From the NCBI GenBank assembly GCA_002389905.1, contig DGRE01000022.1, forward strand, positions 62,001-126,000: a stretch of 64,000 nucleotides of DNA. Reading direction: 5' to 3'. This document shows positions 31,124 to 39,730 of this stretch, piece after piece; within the stretch, counting starts at the first letter, position 1; every line of letters starts with the position of its first letter. Below the pieces are notes generated by a model. The model saw nothing but the letters and a program-made list of their open reading frames with translations, did not search any database and was not told where the DNA came from. Source of the DNA: Hungatella sp. UBA4396 (GTDB lineage Bacteria; Bacillota; Clostridia; Lachnospirales; Lachnospiraceae). The position numbers and the translations under genes were made by a program.

Positions 31124-32620
31124 TTAATTGAGTAACTTCATCGTCGGGAACAACAACACATCCCTGATCGCATAAGAATCCGTCAACAACATAACAAATC
31201 TGTCAATTCCGATTCCAATTCCTCCCGTAGGCGGCATTCCGATCATCAATGCATTGACAAAGTCATCATCCATACTGTTAGCTTCCTCATCACCTGCAGC
31301 CAGCAGCGCCTCCTGAGCCTTAAACCGTTCAATCTGATCCAGAGGATCATTTAACTCAGAATAAGCATTGGCCATCTCCCTCTTTGTGATAAACAGCTCA
31401 AAACGCTCTGTATAATCCGGGTCGCTGGGCTTTTTCTTAGTAAGAGGAGAAATCTCCACCGGATGATCCATAATAAAGGTAGGCTGAACCAGATGCTCCT
31501 CCACAAACTCCTCAAAAAGCATGCTGAGAATATCGCCCTTCTTATGATGAGCCCCGTATTCAATATGATGCTCATCCGCCAGTGCCTTTGCTTCCTCATC
31601 AGTATGAATAGTCGTAAAATCAATACCCTTATATTTTTTCAGCGCATCCACCATGGTAATACGCTCAAATGGCTTTGACAAATCAATTTCCACGCCGTCA
31701 TAATTCACCACAGCAGTTCCAAGCACCTTAAGTGCCACAGAACGGAACAGATTCTCAACCAGATCCATCATGCCGTGGTAATCAGTATAAGCCTGATACA
31801 GCTCCATCAGCGTAAATTCCGGATTATGGCGGGTATCCACGCCTTCATTACGGAAAACACGTCCGATTTCATAAACACGCTCCAGACCGCCTACAATCAA
31901 TCTCTTTAAATAAAGCTCAAGAGAAATCCTCAGCTTCACATCCTCATCAAGAGCATTGTAATGAGTCTCAAAAGGTCTTGCCGCAGCACCGCCTGCATTG
32001 GCAACCAGCATGGGAGTTTCCACTTCCATGAAGCCCTGGTCATCCAAATGGTCGCGGATAGACTTAATGATCTGGGAACGCTTTACAAATGTATCCCTTA
32101 CCTCAGGATTCATGATCAGATCCACATATCTCTGTCTGTAACGGAGATCCGTATTGGTCAGACCATGGAACTTCTCCGGAAGAACCTGAAGACTCTTAGT
32201 AAGCAGGGAAACGCTTTCTGCATGAATAGAAACCTCTCCTGTCTTCGTCGTAAAAGCAGTACCCTTAATGCCTACGATATCACCAATATCCAGCTTCTTG
32301 AATTCCTTGTATTCCTCTTCTCCGATGCTGTCTCTGGCCACATAGGACTGGATGCTGCCCTTTAAGTCCTGTACATTACAAAAAGAAGCCTTTCCCATCA
32401 CACGTTTGGACATCAAACGTCCTGCGATGGATACTTCTTTTCCTTCCCATTCCTCATAATGTTCTTTAATATCAGCGCTGTGTGCACTGACATCGTACTT
32501 TGTAATTTTAAACGGGTCCTTTCCGCCTTCCTGAAGTTCTGCCAGCTTTTCACGGCGTACCTTCAGCAAATGGTTTAAGTCCCCTTCCATAACCTGATTC
32601 TGGTTCTGATTTTCTGCCAC
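31124..32620 (-). CDS. lysS: Lysyl-tRNA synthetase, class II
   Basis: A 498-residue enzyme charging tRNA-Lys. An N-terminal OB-fold anticodon-binding domain (SIAGRLMSKRVMGKASFCNVQD region) is followed by the class II catalytic core: motif 1 near FVKRSQIIKSIRDHLDDQGF, motif 2 FRNEGVDTRHNPEFTLMEL, motif 3 GIGIGIDRFVMLL. GTG start at 32620 with AAAGGAGC 9-10 nt upstream. Follows greA by 30 nt; in Firmicutes greA-lysS is a conserved pair. Housekeeping gene; its closeness to the tRNA-Lys cassette 1.4 kb away may be chance. Confidence 0.96.
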   Translation of the reverse strand: MAENQNQNQVMEGDLNHLLKVRREKLAELQEGGKDPFKITKYDVSAHSADIKEHYEEWEGKEVSIAGRLMSKRVMGKASFCNVQDLKGSIQSYVARDSIGEEEYKEFKKLDIGDIVGIKGTAFTTKTGEVSIHAESVSLLTKSLQVLPEKFHGLTNTDLRYRQRYVDLIMNPEVRDTFVKRSQIIKSIRDHLDDQGFMEVETPMLVANAGGAAARPFETHYNALDEDVKLRISLELYLKRLIVGGLERVYEIGRVFRNEGVDTRHNPEFTLMELYQAYTDYHGMMDLVENLFRSVALKVLGTAVVNYDGVEIDLSKPFERITMVDALKKYKGIDFTTIHTDEEAKALADEHHIEYGAHHKKGDILSMLFEEFVEEHLVQPTFIMDHPVEISPLTKKKPSDPDYTERFELFITKREMANAYSELNDPLDQIERFKAQEALLAAGDEEANSMDDDFVNALMIGMPPTGGIGIGIDRFVMLLTDSYAIRDVLLFPTMKLLN

Positions 32621-32650
32621 CTGTATTCGCTCCTTTGTGAACTATATGAA

Positions 32651-33133
32651 CTAAGACACTCTCTGGATTTCCAGCACTTTATACTGGATTACGCCTGACT
32701 GTGTCTCTACGTCAACTACATCTCCTACTTGTTTACCCATCAACGCATGACCCACCGGGGATTCGTTGGAAATTTTATTCTGAAGACTGTTTGCTTCGGT
32801 GGAACCAACGATCTTGAATTCCATTTCTTCGTCTTCATCCACATCGTAGACCTTTACTTTGCAGCCAATGTTGATTTTATCTAAGTCGATTTCGTCCTCA
32901 ACCACTACTTCTGCATTCTTAAGAAGCTTCTCCAGCTCTTCAATGCGCAGCTCAATATCTCTTTGCTCATCCTTGGCAGCATCGTATTCTGCGTTCTCAG
33001 ACAAATCGCCCTGTTCTCTGGCTTCCTTGATTTTCTGAGCAACTTCTTTTCTTTTTACTACCTTTAAATTATGAAGTTCATCCTCGTATCTTTTAAGGCC
33101 TTCATAGGTTAAAATATTTTTCTTGTCTACCAT
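32651..33133 (-). CDS. greA: Transcription elongation factor GreA
   Basis: A 160-residue cleavage factor that rescues backtracked RNA polymerase. The N-terminal coiled coil (residues 12-78) has the acidic tip in EQGDLSENAEYDAAKDEQ, whose DxxxE pair reaches the active site; the C-terminal FKBP-like domain includes SNESPVGHALMGKQVGDVV. Normal length. AGGAGG precedes the ATG. In an operon with lysS. Confidence 0.97.
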   Translation of the reverse strand: MVDKKNILTYEGLKRYEDELHNLKVVKRKEVAQKIKEAREQGDLSENAEYDAAKDEQRDIELRIEELEKLLKNAEVVVEDEIDLDKINIGCKVKVYDVDEDEEMEFKIVGSTEANSLQNKISNESPVGHALMGKQVGDVVDVETQSGVIQYKVLEIQRVS

Positions 33134-33205
33134 GGTTTCAATTCCTCCTGGTTACTTACTCGCTCATTGGCATTCCAAATATTATAGCTTAAACATCTTA
33201 AAATG

Positions 33206-34177
33206 TCAAGAATCGTACCCGATTCTTTCTTCCACAAACCGCCTTAATTCGTCCAGTGTTCCCACCTGATTGATATCGTTTCTCAGCCTGGCGGAATGGG
33301 GAAGTCCGGCTGTATACCACGCCATATGCTTTCGCATTTCACGCATGGCGGTTTCCTCTCCCTTGTGCTCTGACAACAACGTTCCATGGCGCAGAATCAT
33401 CCGGCTGATTTCACCTGGAGCAGGCCCCGGAAGAATTTCTCCGGTCTCCAGATAATGAAGGGTTCTGGAAAATATCCAGGGGTTTCCCTTAGCTCCCCTG
33501 GCAATCATCACTCCGTCGCATCCGGTCTGCTCCATAAGTGCCTTTGCATCTTCAGGGTGAAACACATCACCATTACCTATGACGGGAATGGCTACGGATT
33601 CCTTTACCTTCCTTATAATATGCCAGTCTGCTTTTCCTGAATAATACTGCTCTCTGGTTCTTCCATGGACGGTCACTGCCGCCACTCCGCAGCTTTCCGC
33701 CATTTTGGCAAATTCCGCTGCATTGCAGTCTTCCTCTGTAAAACCCTTCCGGAATTTGACCGTAACCGGCTTTTTCACCGCCTTTACCATGGCGGTCAAA
33801 ACCCGTTCAGCCAGCTTCATATCCTTCATAAGCGCAGAACCTTCGCCGTTGTTCACAATCTTCGGAACAGGACAGCCCATGTTCACATCCAAAAAAGCAT
33901 AAGGGCCTGATTCTACCTGAGCTGCAATACCGGCCATGATCTCAGGATCAGAGCCAAACAACTGGAGGGCTACGGGACCTTCATTTTCGGCCACCTCCAT
34001 CAACTCCTTCGTATTCCTGTTTTTATATAAAATTGCTTTGGCGCTGACCATTTCCGTAACCGCCAGACCGCACCCCTGTTCCCTGCAAAGCAGACGAAAT
34101 GGCAGGTCCGTAACCCCTGCCATCGGCGCAAGCATCAGATTGTTGTCAAATGTCACATCTCCGATTTTAAACTTCAC
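33206..34177 (-). CDS. dusB: tRNA-dihydrouridine synthase DusB
   Basis: A 323-residue FMN enzyme reducing specific D-loop uridines of tRNA. The TIM barrel begins MLAPMAGVTDLPFRLLCREQ; the signature VNMGCPVPKIVNNGEGSALM carries the catalytic Cys, followed by VTVHGRTREQYYSG and VIGNGDVFHPEDA, and an FMN phosphate site GVMIARGAKGNPW. GTG start at 34177, with its GTG overlapping the TGA of the upstream gene; GGAGA is the SD. Operon with the 132-residue gene, likely also with greA-lysS downstream. Confidence 0.95.
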   Translation of the reverse strand: MKFKIGDVTFDNNLMLAPMAGVTDLPFRLLCREQGCGLAVTEMVSAKAILYKNRNTKELMEVAENEGPVALQLFGSDPEIMAGIAAQVESGPYAFLDVNMGCPVPKIVNNGEGSALMKDMKLAERVLTAMVKAVKKPVTVKFRKGFTEEDCNAAEFAKMAESCGVAAVTVHGRTREQYYSGKADWHIIRKVKESVAIPVIGNGDVFHPEDAKALMEQTGCDGVMIARGAKGNPWIFSRTLHYLETGEILPGPAPGEISRMILRHGTLLSEHKGEETAMREMRKHMAWYTAGLPHSARLRNDINQVGTLDELRRFVEERIGYDS

Positions 34178-34572
34178 TTATCTATATCTCCGCTTTCCAG
34201 TTCTTCTCCCAGGTAAAATACCCGGTAGTACATCTCCAAGGACTCCAAAAGCTCTCTCTTTTCTCTTCGGTACTGCTTGATCTTTAACACGCTTCCGATT
34301 TCATCAAAGAGATAGTCGCTTTCCTCTGCATTCACCTTAAATTCCAAGGCTCCATCCTGGTCAAACTCCAAAACAAGAACTCCTCCCACATCCTCTGTAT
34401 AGAGGACACACATGATGTGAAGCTCCTGCTTGATGCTCTCAGGAAGTCCTGAAAACTGCTGGTTGAAATAATATTTCTGTTCATAGGAATTGGCGCCGCA
34501 CAGCACCACCTTACCTTCATCGTATTCCATATCTTCCCACACCGTTCTTTCAATGAATTGATTTTCTTTCAT
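34174..34572 (-). CDS. Conserved small protein upstream of dusB, 132 aa
   Basis: Not firmly recognised; it resembles an uncharacterised Firmicutes family found near dusB. Acidic, soluble, no motifs of known enzymes: VWEDMEYDEGKVVLCGANSY and YYFNQQFSGLPESIKQEL in the first half, FDQDGALEFKVNAEESDYLF in the middle, a Lys/Arg-rich helix YRREKRELLESLEMYY near the end. The stop codon overlaps the dusB start, so the two are translationally coupled. Confidence 0.7.
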   Translation of the reverse strand: MKENQFIERTVWEDMEYDEGKVVLCGANSYEQKYYFNQQFSGLPESIKQELHIMCVLYTEDVGGVLVLEFDQDGALEFKVNAEESDYLFDEIGSVLKIKQYRREKRELLESLEMYYRVFYLGEELESGDIDK

Positions 34573-34623
34573 ATTATATACCGGTTTTTTATTTTAACAC
34601 AGGGGAAAAGAAATGACAATAGC

Positions 34624-35631
34624 CTAAAAATCAGTGGTGTTCCGTTTCACCAGGCGGCAGGCCACCCGGGTATTCCGGCTCACTTCCGCTCCTTCTCCGT
34701 GGAGAACTGCCATCATATTGCATACAGTGATATTGCAGAGATTCTCCACCTGGTTATCAATGGAAGACAGCTCCGGCTCACAGCAGACGGAAAGAGTGGA
34801 ATTGTTAAAGCCTGTAATGCACACATCCCGGGGAACTGCCAGGCCCCTGGCGTTGGCATATTTGATGGCCCCCACGGCAAGTCCGTCATCAGTGGCAACC
34901 ACACCGTCAAAGCTCAAGTCTCTCCGTTCTAAGAGAATGTCCCGGACCGTATGAATCCGGTTCTTTACATAGAGCTTTAAATCTCCCGGAGCCGTCAGCC
35001 CTTCCGCTTTCCATGCGGACTCATAGCCGCGCAGCTTCTGGGCAGCACTGTAAGAATAAGAATCGCAAAGGAACAGAACCCGCTTCCGTCCCATTTTAAG
35101 CATCTGGCTGGTCACGTCAAAGGTGGCCTGATAGTCGTCTCCATAGGCACAGTATACATTTTCACAGTCAAGGTAACCGTTGATCAAAAATACAGGCACC
35201 TGCTTTGCCGCATCGCACACGTATTTAGGCTTTTCTCCTTTTTTCCCGGAACCGGCATAAGTAGAACCTACCATAATCAGGGCGTCAATCCTTTTTGCAA
35301 GGAGAAGGCTGACATACTTTTCCCTGATGGACTGTTCAAACCCGCTGCAGCACAAGATGCAGTCATAACCGTATTCATGCATACGGCTCTCTAAATGGGC
35401 TACCGCCGCTGCCATATAGGCATCCGACACATCAGGGCACAGGATTCCGATGGTTTTCATGGAATCAAGACCCAGACCCCTGGCGAATACGTTTGGAGTA
35501 TAATCATTCTCCACCATAATCTCCCTGACCCTTTGTTTGGTTTTTTCACTTACGCGTGGACTGTCATTGACCACCCGTGACACGGTGGCAATGGAAACTC
35601 CTGCAAGCGCTGCAATGTCATAAATATTCAT
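34624..35631 (-). CDS. LacI-family regulator
   Basis: A 335-residue repressor. The HTH is MNIYDIAALAGVSIATVSRVVNDSPRVSEKTKQRV (split: helix 2 IAALAG, recognition helix VSIATVSRVV), the hinge ends at NVFARGLG, and a periplasmic-binding-like domain follows (TIGILCPDVSDAYMA through GVVATDDGLAVGAIKYA). A palindrome GTGTAAG-CA-CTTACAC lies 115 nt upstream of its start and nearly identical ones lie ahead of uxaA and the pectin importer, so it probably governs galacturonate/pectin use. Effector likely a uronate derivative (inference). Confidence 0.92.
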   Translation of the reverse strand: MNIYDIAALAGVSIATVSRVVNDSPRVSEKTKQRVREIMVENDYTPNVFARGLGLDSMKTIGILCPDVSDAYMAAAVAHLESRMHEYGYDCILCCSGFEQSIREKYVSLLLAKRIDALIMVGSTYAGSGKKGEKPKYVCDAAKQVPVFLINGYLDCENVYCAYGDDYQATFDVTSQMLKMGRKRVLFLCDSYSYSAAQKLRGYESAWKAEGLTAPGDLKLYVKNRIHTVRDILLERRDLSFDGVVATDDGLAVGAIKYANARGLAVPRDVCITGFNNSTLSVCCEPELSSIDNQVENLCNITVCNMMAVLHGEGAEVSRNTRVACRLVKRNTTDF

Positions 35632-35745
35632 CCTGGCAGTTCCTCTTACATCATTAAACTTTTATAACAAAAGGGGGTAAAACGACCTTTCGGTCAGATT
35701 ATGCCTGCATTTTTACCCTGAATTTCAATTTCATTTAAAATAATC

Positions 35746-35761
35746 GTGTAAGCACTTACAC
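35746..35761. promoter_or_regulatory. LacI/CcpA-type operator in front of lacI
   Basis: GTGTAAG-CA-CTTACAC, 7-bp perfect arms. Compare ATGTAAG-TG-CTTACAT at 39670 and CGTAAG-CG-CTTACA at 51286. It also approaches the catabolite-responsive cre consensus. Confidence 0.75.
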
Positions 35762-35835
35762 TTTTCCCGTTTATTATATAGGATGGTTGTCCATAAAGCA
35801 AGTATTATCATTCACTTTCTTTGAATAGAAAAATG

Positions 35836-36402
35836 TTACCACGGATAATAGAACACAATCCCTGCTGCCCCACTGAGTGTCAGTATGAGTATAGGGTTCA
35901 TTTTATATCTGCGAAGGAGAAAAAATGATATCCCGAAAATACAAAGTGCAATGACATTTATAGAAGTGGCTTTAAAATCCGGCTCCATGGTTCCAAAAAA
36001 AGCGAGAAAAATCATAAGAATACCGGCCGAAACAATCAAACCCAGGGAAGCAGATTTGAGACCCTTCACAATATAAAAGATGGTCTTATTCTGCCTGTGC
36101 TTCATGTACCAGCGGTAAAGGACCAAAGAAATAACACATCCGCCAATCACACATCCAAAGGTTGATGCTACGGCCCCCATAATCCCCAATACACGGATTC
36201 CCACAAACGTAGAGGTGTTGACGGCAAGAGGCCCCGGTGTCATCTGTGAGATAATAATGATATCGCTATATTCCTGTAAGGTGAGCCAGCCCGCCTGTTC
36301 CACTACCTGCTGCTGGATAAGGGGAATGACAGCATAACCTCCGCCAATGCTGAATAGTCCAATATTAAAAAAGGCCCAGAGTAAATCAAGAAGTTCTTTC
36401 AT
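35836..36402 (-). CDS. Chromate transporter-like protein (CHR, half-size)
   Basis: A 188-residue membrane protein with about six segments and one CHR domain: FFNIGLFSIGGGYAVIPLIQ (the signature GGGYAV), SQMTPGPLAVNTSTFVGIR. Half-size CHR proteins work in pairs; its partner is the overlapping gene upstream. True chromate export is not assured for Clostridia. It overlaps the partner by 17 nt and follows AGGAAAG. Confidence 0.9.
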   Translation of the reverse strand: MKELLDLLWAFFNIGLFSIGGGYAVIPLIQQQVVEQAGWLTLQEYSDIIIISQMTPGPLAVNTSTFVGIRVLGIMGAVASTFGCVIGGCVISLVLYRWYMKHRQNKTIFYIVKGLKSASLGLIVSAGILMIFLAFFGTMEPDFKATSINVIALCIFGISFFLLRRYKMNPILILTLSGAAGIVFYYPW

Positions 36403-36964
36403 GGTAAGTCTTTCCTTTCACAACCCACAGTGTATAGAGGGCAGAACAGATAATGCTGATAATGAGAATCCATATAACAGGGACATGGAATGCAAAGCTG
36501 GCTATAAATGCAACCGGAATGAGTAAAGTGAAATACCAGCTCTTTTCTTTTGTAATGGCAGCGGTCATAGTAAATATAAAATCCACGATTGTTGCTGCGA
36601 CCGCTGCCTCCATTCCTTTGAGAATAGCTGAGATCAATGCACTCTCCCGGAAAGCAATATAAAATACAGAGATAACTGAAAGAATCAATAATGAAGGAAG
36701 TGTTGTGGCAATCCCTGCCACTATCCCGCCCCTTATGCCTCTGAGATGATATCCTGTAAGAACAGAGATATTAACAGCGATAGCCCCTGGGGAAGACTGG
36801 GCAATTGCAGCCATATCCAAAAGCTCCTCTGATTCAATCAGGGGATTTTCCTCAACAAAATAACGCCGGATCATTGGAAGAACCACATAACCGCCTCCAA
36901 AGGTAAATGTACTGATGAAAAACATTTTTGAAAATAAAAGCCAGTAAATATTTTTAGAACGCAT
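36386..36964 (-). CDS. Chromate transporter-like protein (CHR, half-size)
   Basis: A 192-residue partner of the downstream CHR gene, with TFGGGYVVLPMIRRYFVEE and the SSPGAIAVNISVLTGY element, then several membrane helices. The start is ATG 36964, 5 nt after AAGGAGG; the frame upstream has no signal. The two half-size domains are homologous and probably form a heterodimer with opposite topology. Confidence 0.9.
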   Translation of the reverse strand: MRSKNIYWLLFSKMFFISTFTFGGGYVVLPMIRRYFVEENPLIESEELLDMAAIAQSSPGAIAVNISVLTGYHLRGIRGGIVAGIATTLPSLLILSVISVFYIAFRESALISAILKGMEAAVAATIVDFIFTMTAAITKEKSWYFTLLIPVAFIASFAFHVPVIWILIISIICSALYTLWVVKGKTYHERTS

Positions 36965-37216
36965 ACACGCCTCCTTACCAATAGTAAAATGCAAATCTTC
37001 TTAATTGTACCAAACCACTAGCGAAACGGCTAGCCCCAATTACATGATTCCATTTCTTTTCTCAATACAAAAATTTCTGCGGTTATTTCTCCGCTGCCAA
37101 TTCCATGTAAGTATAACAAACTCAATCATCACTTTCACTTATGGAAAAGAGAATGGTTTATTACTGGCTGATTTTGGTAATTATTTAACACATCCAGGAA
37201 TTTTTTTTAAAAGTTA

Positions 37217-37257
37217 TTGACAAGCCTTTAGTAATGATGTATAAATTGATATATACA
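37217..37257 (+). promoter_or_regulatory. Promoter and inverted repeat before the ADH remnant
   Basis: TTGACA (37217-37222), 17 nt, TATAAA (37240-37245). TGTATA (37238-37243) and TATACA (37252-37257) form an inverted repeat over the -10, a possible operator of the GntR regulators downstream. Upstream, 36965-37216 is AT-rich with only a CTAGC/GCTAG stem at about 37017-37032. Confidence 0.6.
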
Positions 37258-37296
37258 ACAAGAAATACATTTATATATTTTTATGGAGGTGGAATG

Positions 37297-37502
37297 ATGA
37301 AAGCAATTTTTATCAATGAACCTGGTAAGGTTGAGATCAAAGAGATTGAAAAACCAGTCAGAAAACCGGGTGAGGCTCTTTTGAAGGTTTTGTATGGCGG
37401 AATCTGCGGCAGTGATTTAGGCTCATACAGAGGTACATTTGCTTACTTTTCGTATCCCCGGACACCAGGCCATGAATTTTCAGCAGAAATCGTGGAAGTG
37501 GA
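37297..37502 (+). pseudogene. 5' fragment of a zinc-type alcohol dehydrogenase
   Basis: The first about 68 residues of a medium-chain (Zn) dehydrogenase, MKAIFINEPGKVEIKEIEKP, then VLYGGICGSDLGSYRG with the catalytic Cys and PRTPGHEFSAEIVEV. Where the family continues with Gly and the structural-zinc lobe, the sequence changes abruptly to TRAP permease sequence, out of frame, so the gene is truncated. Promoter and SD (GGAGGTGG) are intact. Its full-length form would oxidise a polyol or sugar acid. Confidence 0.85.
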
Positions 37503-38033
37503 CTTCTGCTGGGAATTCTTTACCGTGAAATGAAGATGAGCCACATCCTGCAGGGACTGAAGGAAACAGTTGCCACAACAGCTTCCATTATGCTGATTGT
37601 ATCTGCCGCATCAGTATTCTCCTGGATTCTTACTAAGGAAAGAATTCCGCAGATGCTGACAGACTGGATGCTTCAGACAATTGATAACAAATATGTATTC
37701 CTGATCGTTATCAATATCTTCCTGCTGATTGTCGGAATGTTTATTGAGGGAAATGCTTCAATGATTATTCTTGTTCCGCTTCTGGCACCAATTGCGGCTT
37801 CCTATGGAATTAACGAGATCCAGTTTGCAATGGTTTACATCTTTAACAATGCGATCGGTGCTTTATCACCTCCAATGGGAACGCTGATGTTTGTTACCTG
37901 CTCTATTACAAAATGTAAAACAGCATTATTTATTAAAGAAGCAGTTCCGTTTTACATATTGCTGGGGATAAATCTGATGCTGTTGACTTGGTTTGAGCCT
38001 TTTACTACATTTTTGGTGAATGTTCTTTATTAA
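37503..38033 (+). pseudogene. 3' fragment of a TRAP transporter large permease (DctM)
   Basis: The last about 176 residues of a DctM-type permease: GILYREMKMSHILQGL, SAASVFSWILTKERIPQ, then MFIEGNASMIILVPLLAPIA and NNAIGALSPPMGTLMFVTC, motifs of the conserved C-terminal half. The N-terminal half and the DctP and DctQ partners are missing. The frame is +2 relative to the dehydrogenase fragment; codons before ATG 37530 (LLLGILYRE) are still DctM-like, which fixes the junction at about 37498-37506. Confidence 0.88.
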
Positions 38034-38072
38034 TATAAACTGAATTGTTGTAAGGACAGCAGATTATGTGAG

Positions 38073-38110
38073 AAGCCCGAGATGCCTTTAAATAAGGAGT
38101 CCGGGCTTTT
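38073..38110 (+). terminator. Terminator after the TRAP fragment
   Basis: AAGCCCG (38073-38079) pairs with CGGGCTT (38102-38108), followed by TTCC; long loop. Moderate strength. Confidence 0.65.
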
Positions 38111-38248
38111 CCACTCCGAAAGAAGCCCAAAACAGGAAGCAATATATTTATTTAACAAAATTCAAGTGGAATAACCAAATTATATGTGCGAAGCTTGACT
38201 ATGTGTGATAAAATGATGTCAATCATACATGGAAGGATACATGATTGG

Positions 38249-38908
38249 ATGGAAAAGACCACACTAAAAACCCTGGCATACAATACAATTAAAAATAAAA
38301 TTGTTTCCTGTGAGTACGCTCCGGGAATGTTCCTGACCGAGGAACAGCTTAAAGCTGAATTAAAAATCAGCAAAACTCCCATACGGGATGCATTGATACG
38401 GATTCAGGAGGAAGGTCTGGTGGAGCTGAAAAGCAAAGTTGGAATTACAGTCAAACCCCTGACCATGAGGGATATCAATATGTGCTTTGAGATACGGATG
38501 CTCTATGAACCCTATATTCTTGAACAATATGGATCGTATTTGAACGAGGAAGTGCTGGAAGGATATTACCAGTCTTTCTGTCTTCCAGGCACAGATTTGG
38601 ATATAATCTCTGAGAAAGACTATTACCAGCTGGATTCTGATTTTCATCAGATGCTTATAGAGGCGTGTCCCAATCATTATATTAAAAGAACTTATGCCTT
38701 AATCCAGACACAGAGCGAACGTTTCCGCTATATGACCGGGAATGAATCTTCTGCACGTTTACAGGACAGTTTTAAAGAACATTGCCAGATTATCTCGGCC
38801 TGCCTGCAAAAGGATTGGAATGAGGCTTCTAGACAGATGCTTCACCATTTAAAAGAATCAAAAAGAACGACTTTTGAACTGGCATTTAATAATATGATTA
38901 ACATGTGA
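38249..38908 (+). CDS. FCD-type GntR regulator 1
   Basis: A 219-residue regulator. The winged helix (LKTLAYNTIKNKIVSCEYAP, then LKISKTPIRDALIRIQEEGL, GITVKPLT) is followed by an all-helical FCD domain with metal-ligand-type positions (LDSDFHQMLIEACPN; SFKEHCQII). FCD regulators such as UxuR, ExuR and LldR sense organic acids. The start at 38249 is the Met before EKTTLKTLAY; the frame runs to 38186. It is followed 18 nt later by a close paralogue, and both lie before uxaA, suggesting control of uronate genes or of the lost ADH/TRAP genes. Confidence 0.88.
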   Translation: MEKTTLKTLAYNTIKNKIVSCEYAPGMFLTEEQLKAELKISKTPIRDALIRIQEEGLVELKSKVGITVKPLTMRDINMCFEIRMLYEPYILEQYGSYLNEEVLEGYYQSFCLPGTDLDIISEKDYYQLDSDFHQMLIEACPNHYIKRTYALIQTQSERFRYMTGNESSARLQDSFKEHCQIISACLQKDWNEASRQMLHHLKESKRTTFELAFNNMINM

Positions 38909-38926
38909 AGGCAGGGGGGAAATCAA

Positions 38927-39601
38927 ATGGCTAAAATCAATTTAAAGACACTGGCATATAACACAATTAAACAAAAAATTGTCCAATGCGAATATGCTCC
39001 AGGCACTGACCTGAATGAAGAAATGCTGACAGTAGAGCTAAAGACCAGCAGGACTCCCATCCGGGATGCACTTTCACGCCTGGAACAGGAAGGCCTGATA
39101 GAGATACGCCCCAAAAAGGGGATAACCGTTACCCCTCTGTCTGCCCGTGAAATCAATATGATTTTCGAACTCCGTAATATGTATGAACCCCACATCCTGA
39201 TGAATTACGGGGAAAATATTGACCAGAAACAGCTTAAATATTTCTATGATATTTTTTCAAAGGAGAACAGAGACAGCAAATGCTTTAAAGATAATGACTT
39301 TTACTATGAACTGGATACCTCTTTACACCAGTTGATTGTCTCTGCCTGCCCCAATACATATATTCAAAATGACTATAACCTTATTCGGACACAGAGCGAA
39401 CGGTTCCGGTATTTGACCGGAAACAAAAGCAACAACCGGCTTGAGGATACATTCAAAGAACATCTTGATATCATTGTTCCGTGTTTGAACAAAGAATGGG
39501 CAGCTGCCACTGAGAAACTGATTTACCATTTGGAAGAGTCAAAAAAAGCAACATTCCAACTGGTTTTTGAAACATTGGAAGACAGTATTATTACTTTTTG
39601 A
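38927..39601 (+). CDS. FCD-type GntR regulator 2 (tandem paralogue)
   Basis: A 224-residue paralogue of the preceding gene, colinear throughout: LKTLAYNTIKQKIVQCEYAP, SRTPIRDALSRLEQEGLIEI, GITVTPLSAREINMIFELRN, ACPNTYIQNDYNLIRTQSER. The FCD helices are retained. SD GGGGGGAAA precedes ATG 38927. Tandem duplication of a regulator is evident; the two may sense different acids or form heterodimers. uxaA starts 130 nt downstream with its own promoter. Confidence 0.9.
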   Translation: MAKINLKTLAYNTIKQKIVQCEYAPGTDLNEEMLTVELKTSRTPIRDALSRLEQEGLIEIRPKKGITVTPLSAREINMIFELRNMYEPHILMNYGENIDQKQLKYFYDIFSKENRDSKCFKDNDFYYELDTSLHQLIVSACPNTYIQNDYNLIRTQSERFRYLTGNKSNNRLEDTFKEHLDIIVPCLNKEWAAATEKLIYHLEESKKATFQLVFETLEDSIITF

Positions 39602-39638
39602 TATTCCCATTGACTTCGTCAACTACCCTGTTTCCCTA

Positions 39639-39685
39639 TTGACGAATTTCACAAAATAGTGTATGATTTATGTAAGTGCTTACAT
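39639..39685 (+). promoter_or_regulatory. uxaA promoter with LacI/CcpA-type operator
   Basis: TTGACG (39639-39644), 17 nt, TATGAT (39662-39667), followed by ATGTAAG-TG-CTTACAT (39670-39685) covering the transcription start, a position suited to repression. Confidence 0.82.
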
Positions 39686-39730
39686 TTTAAAAATTGCTTC
39701 AAAAACACCTAAAGAAAGGAAAAGAAGCTT

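Noticed and set aside
31124..32620. lysS as part of the tRNA-Lys/RtcB system
   Set aside because: lysS sits with greA and dusB in a common Firmicutes housekeeping order and is separated by terminators from the cassette; proximity is probably chance.
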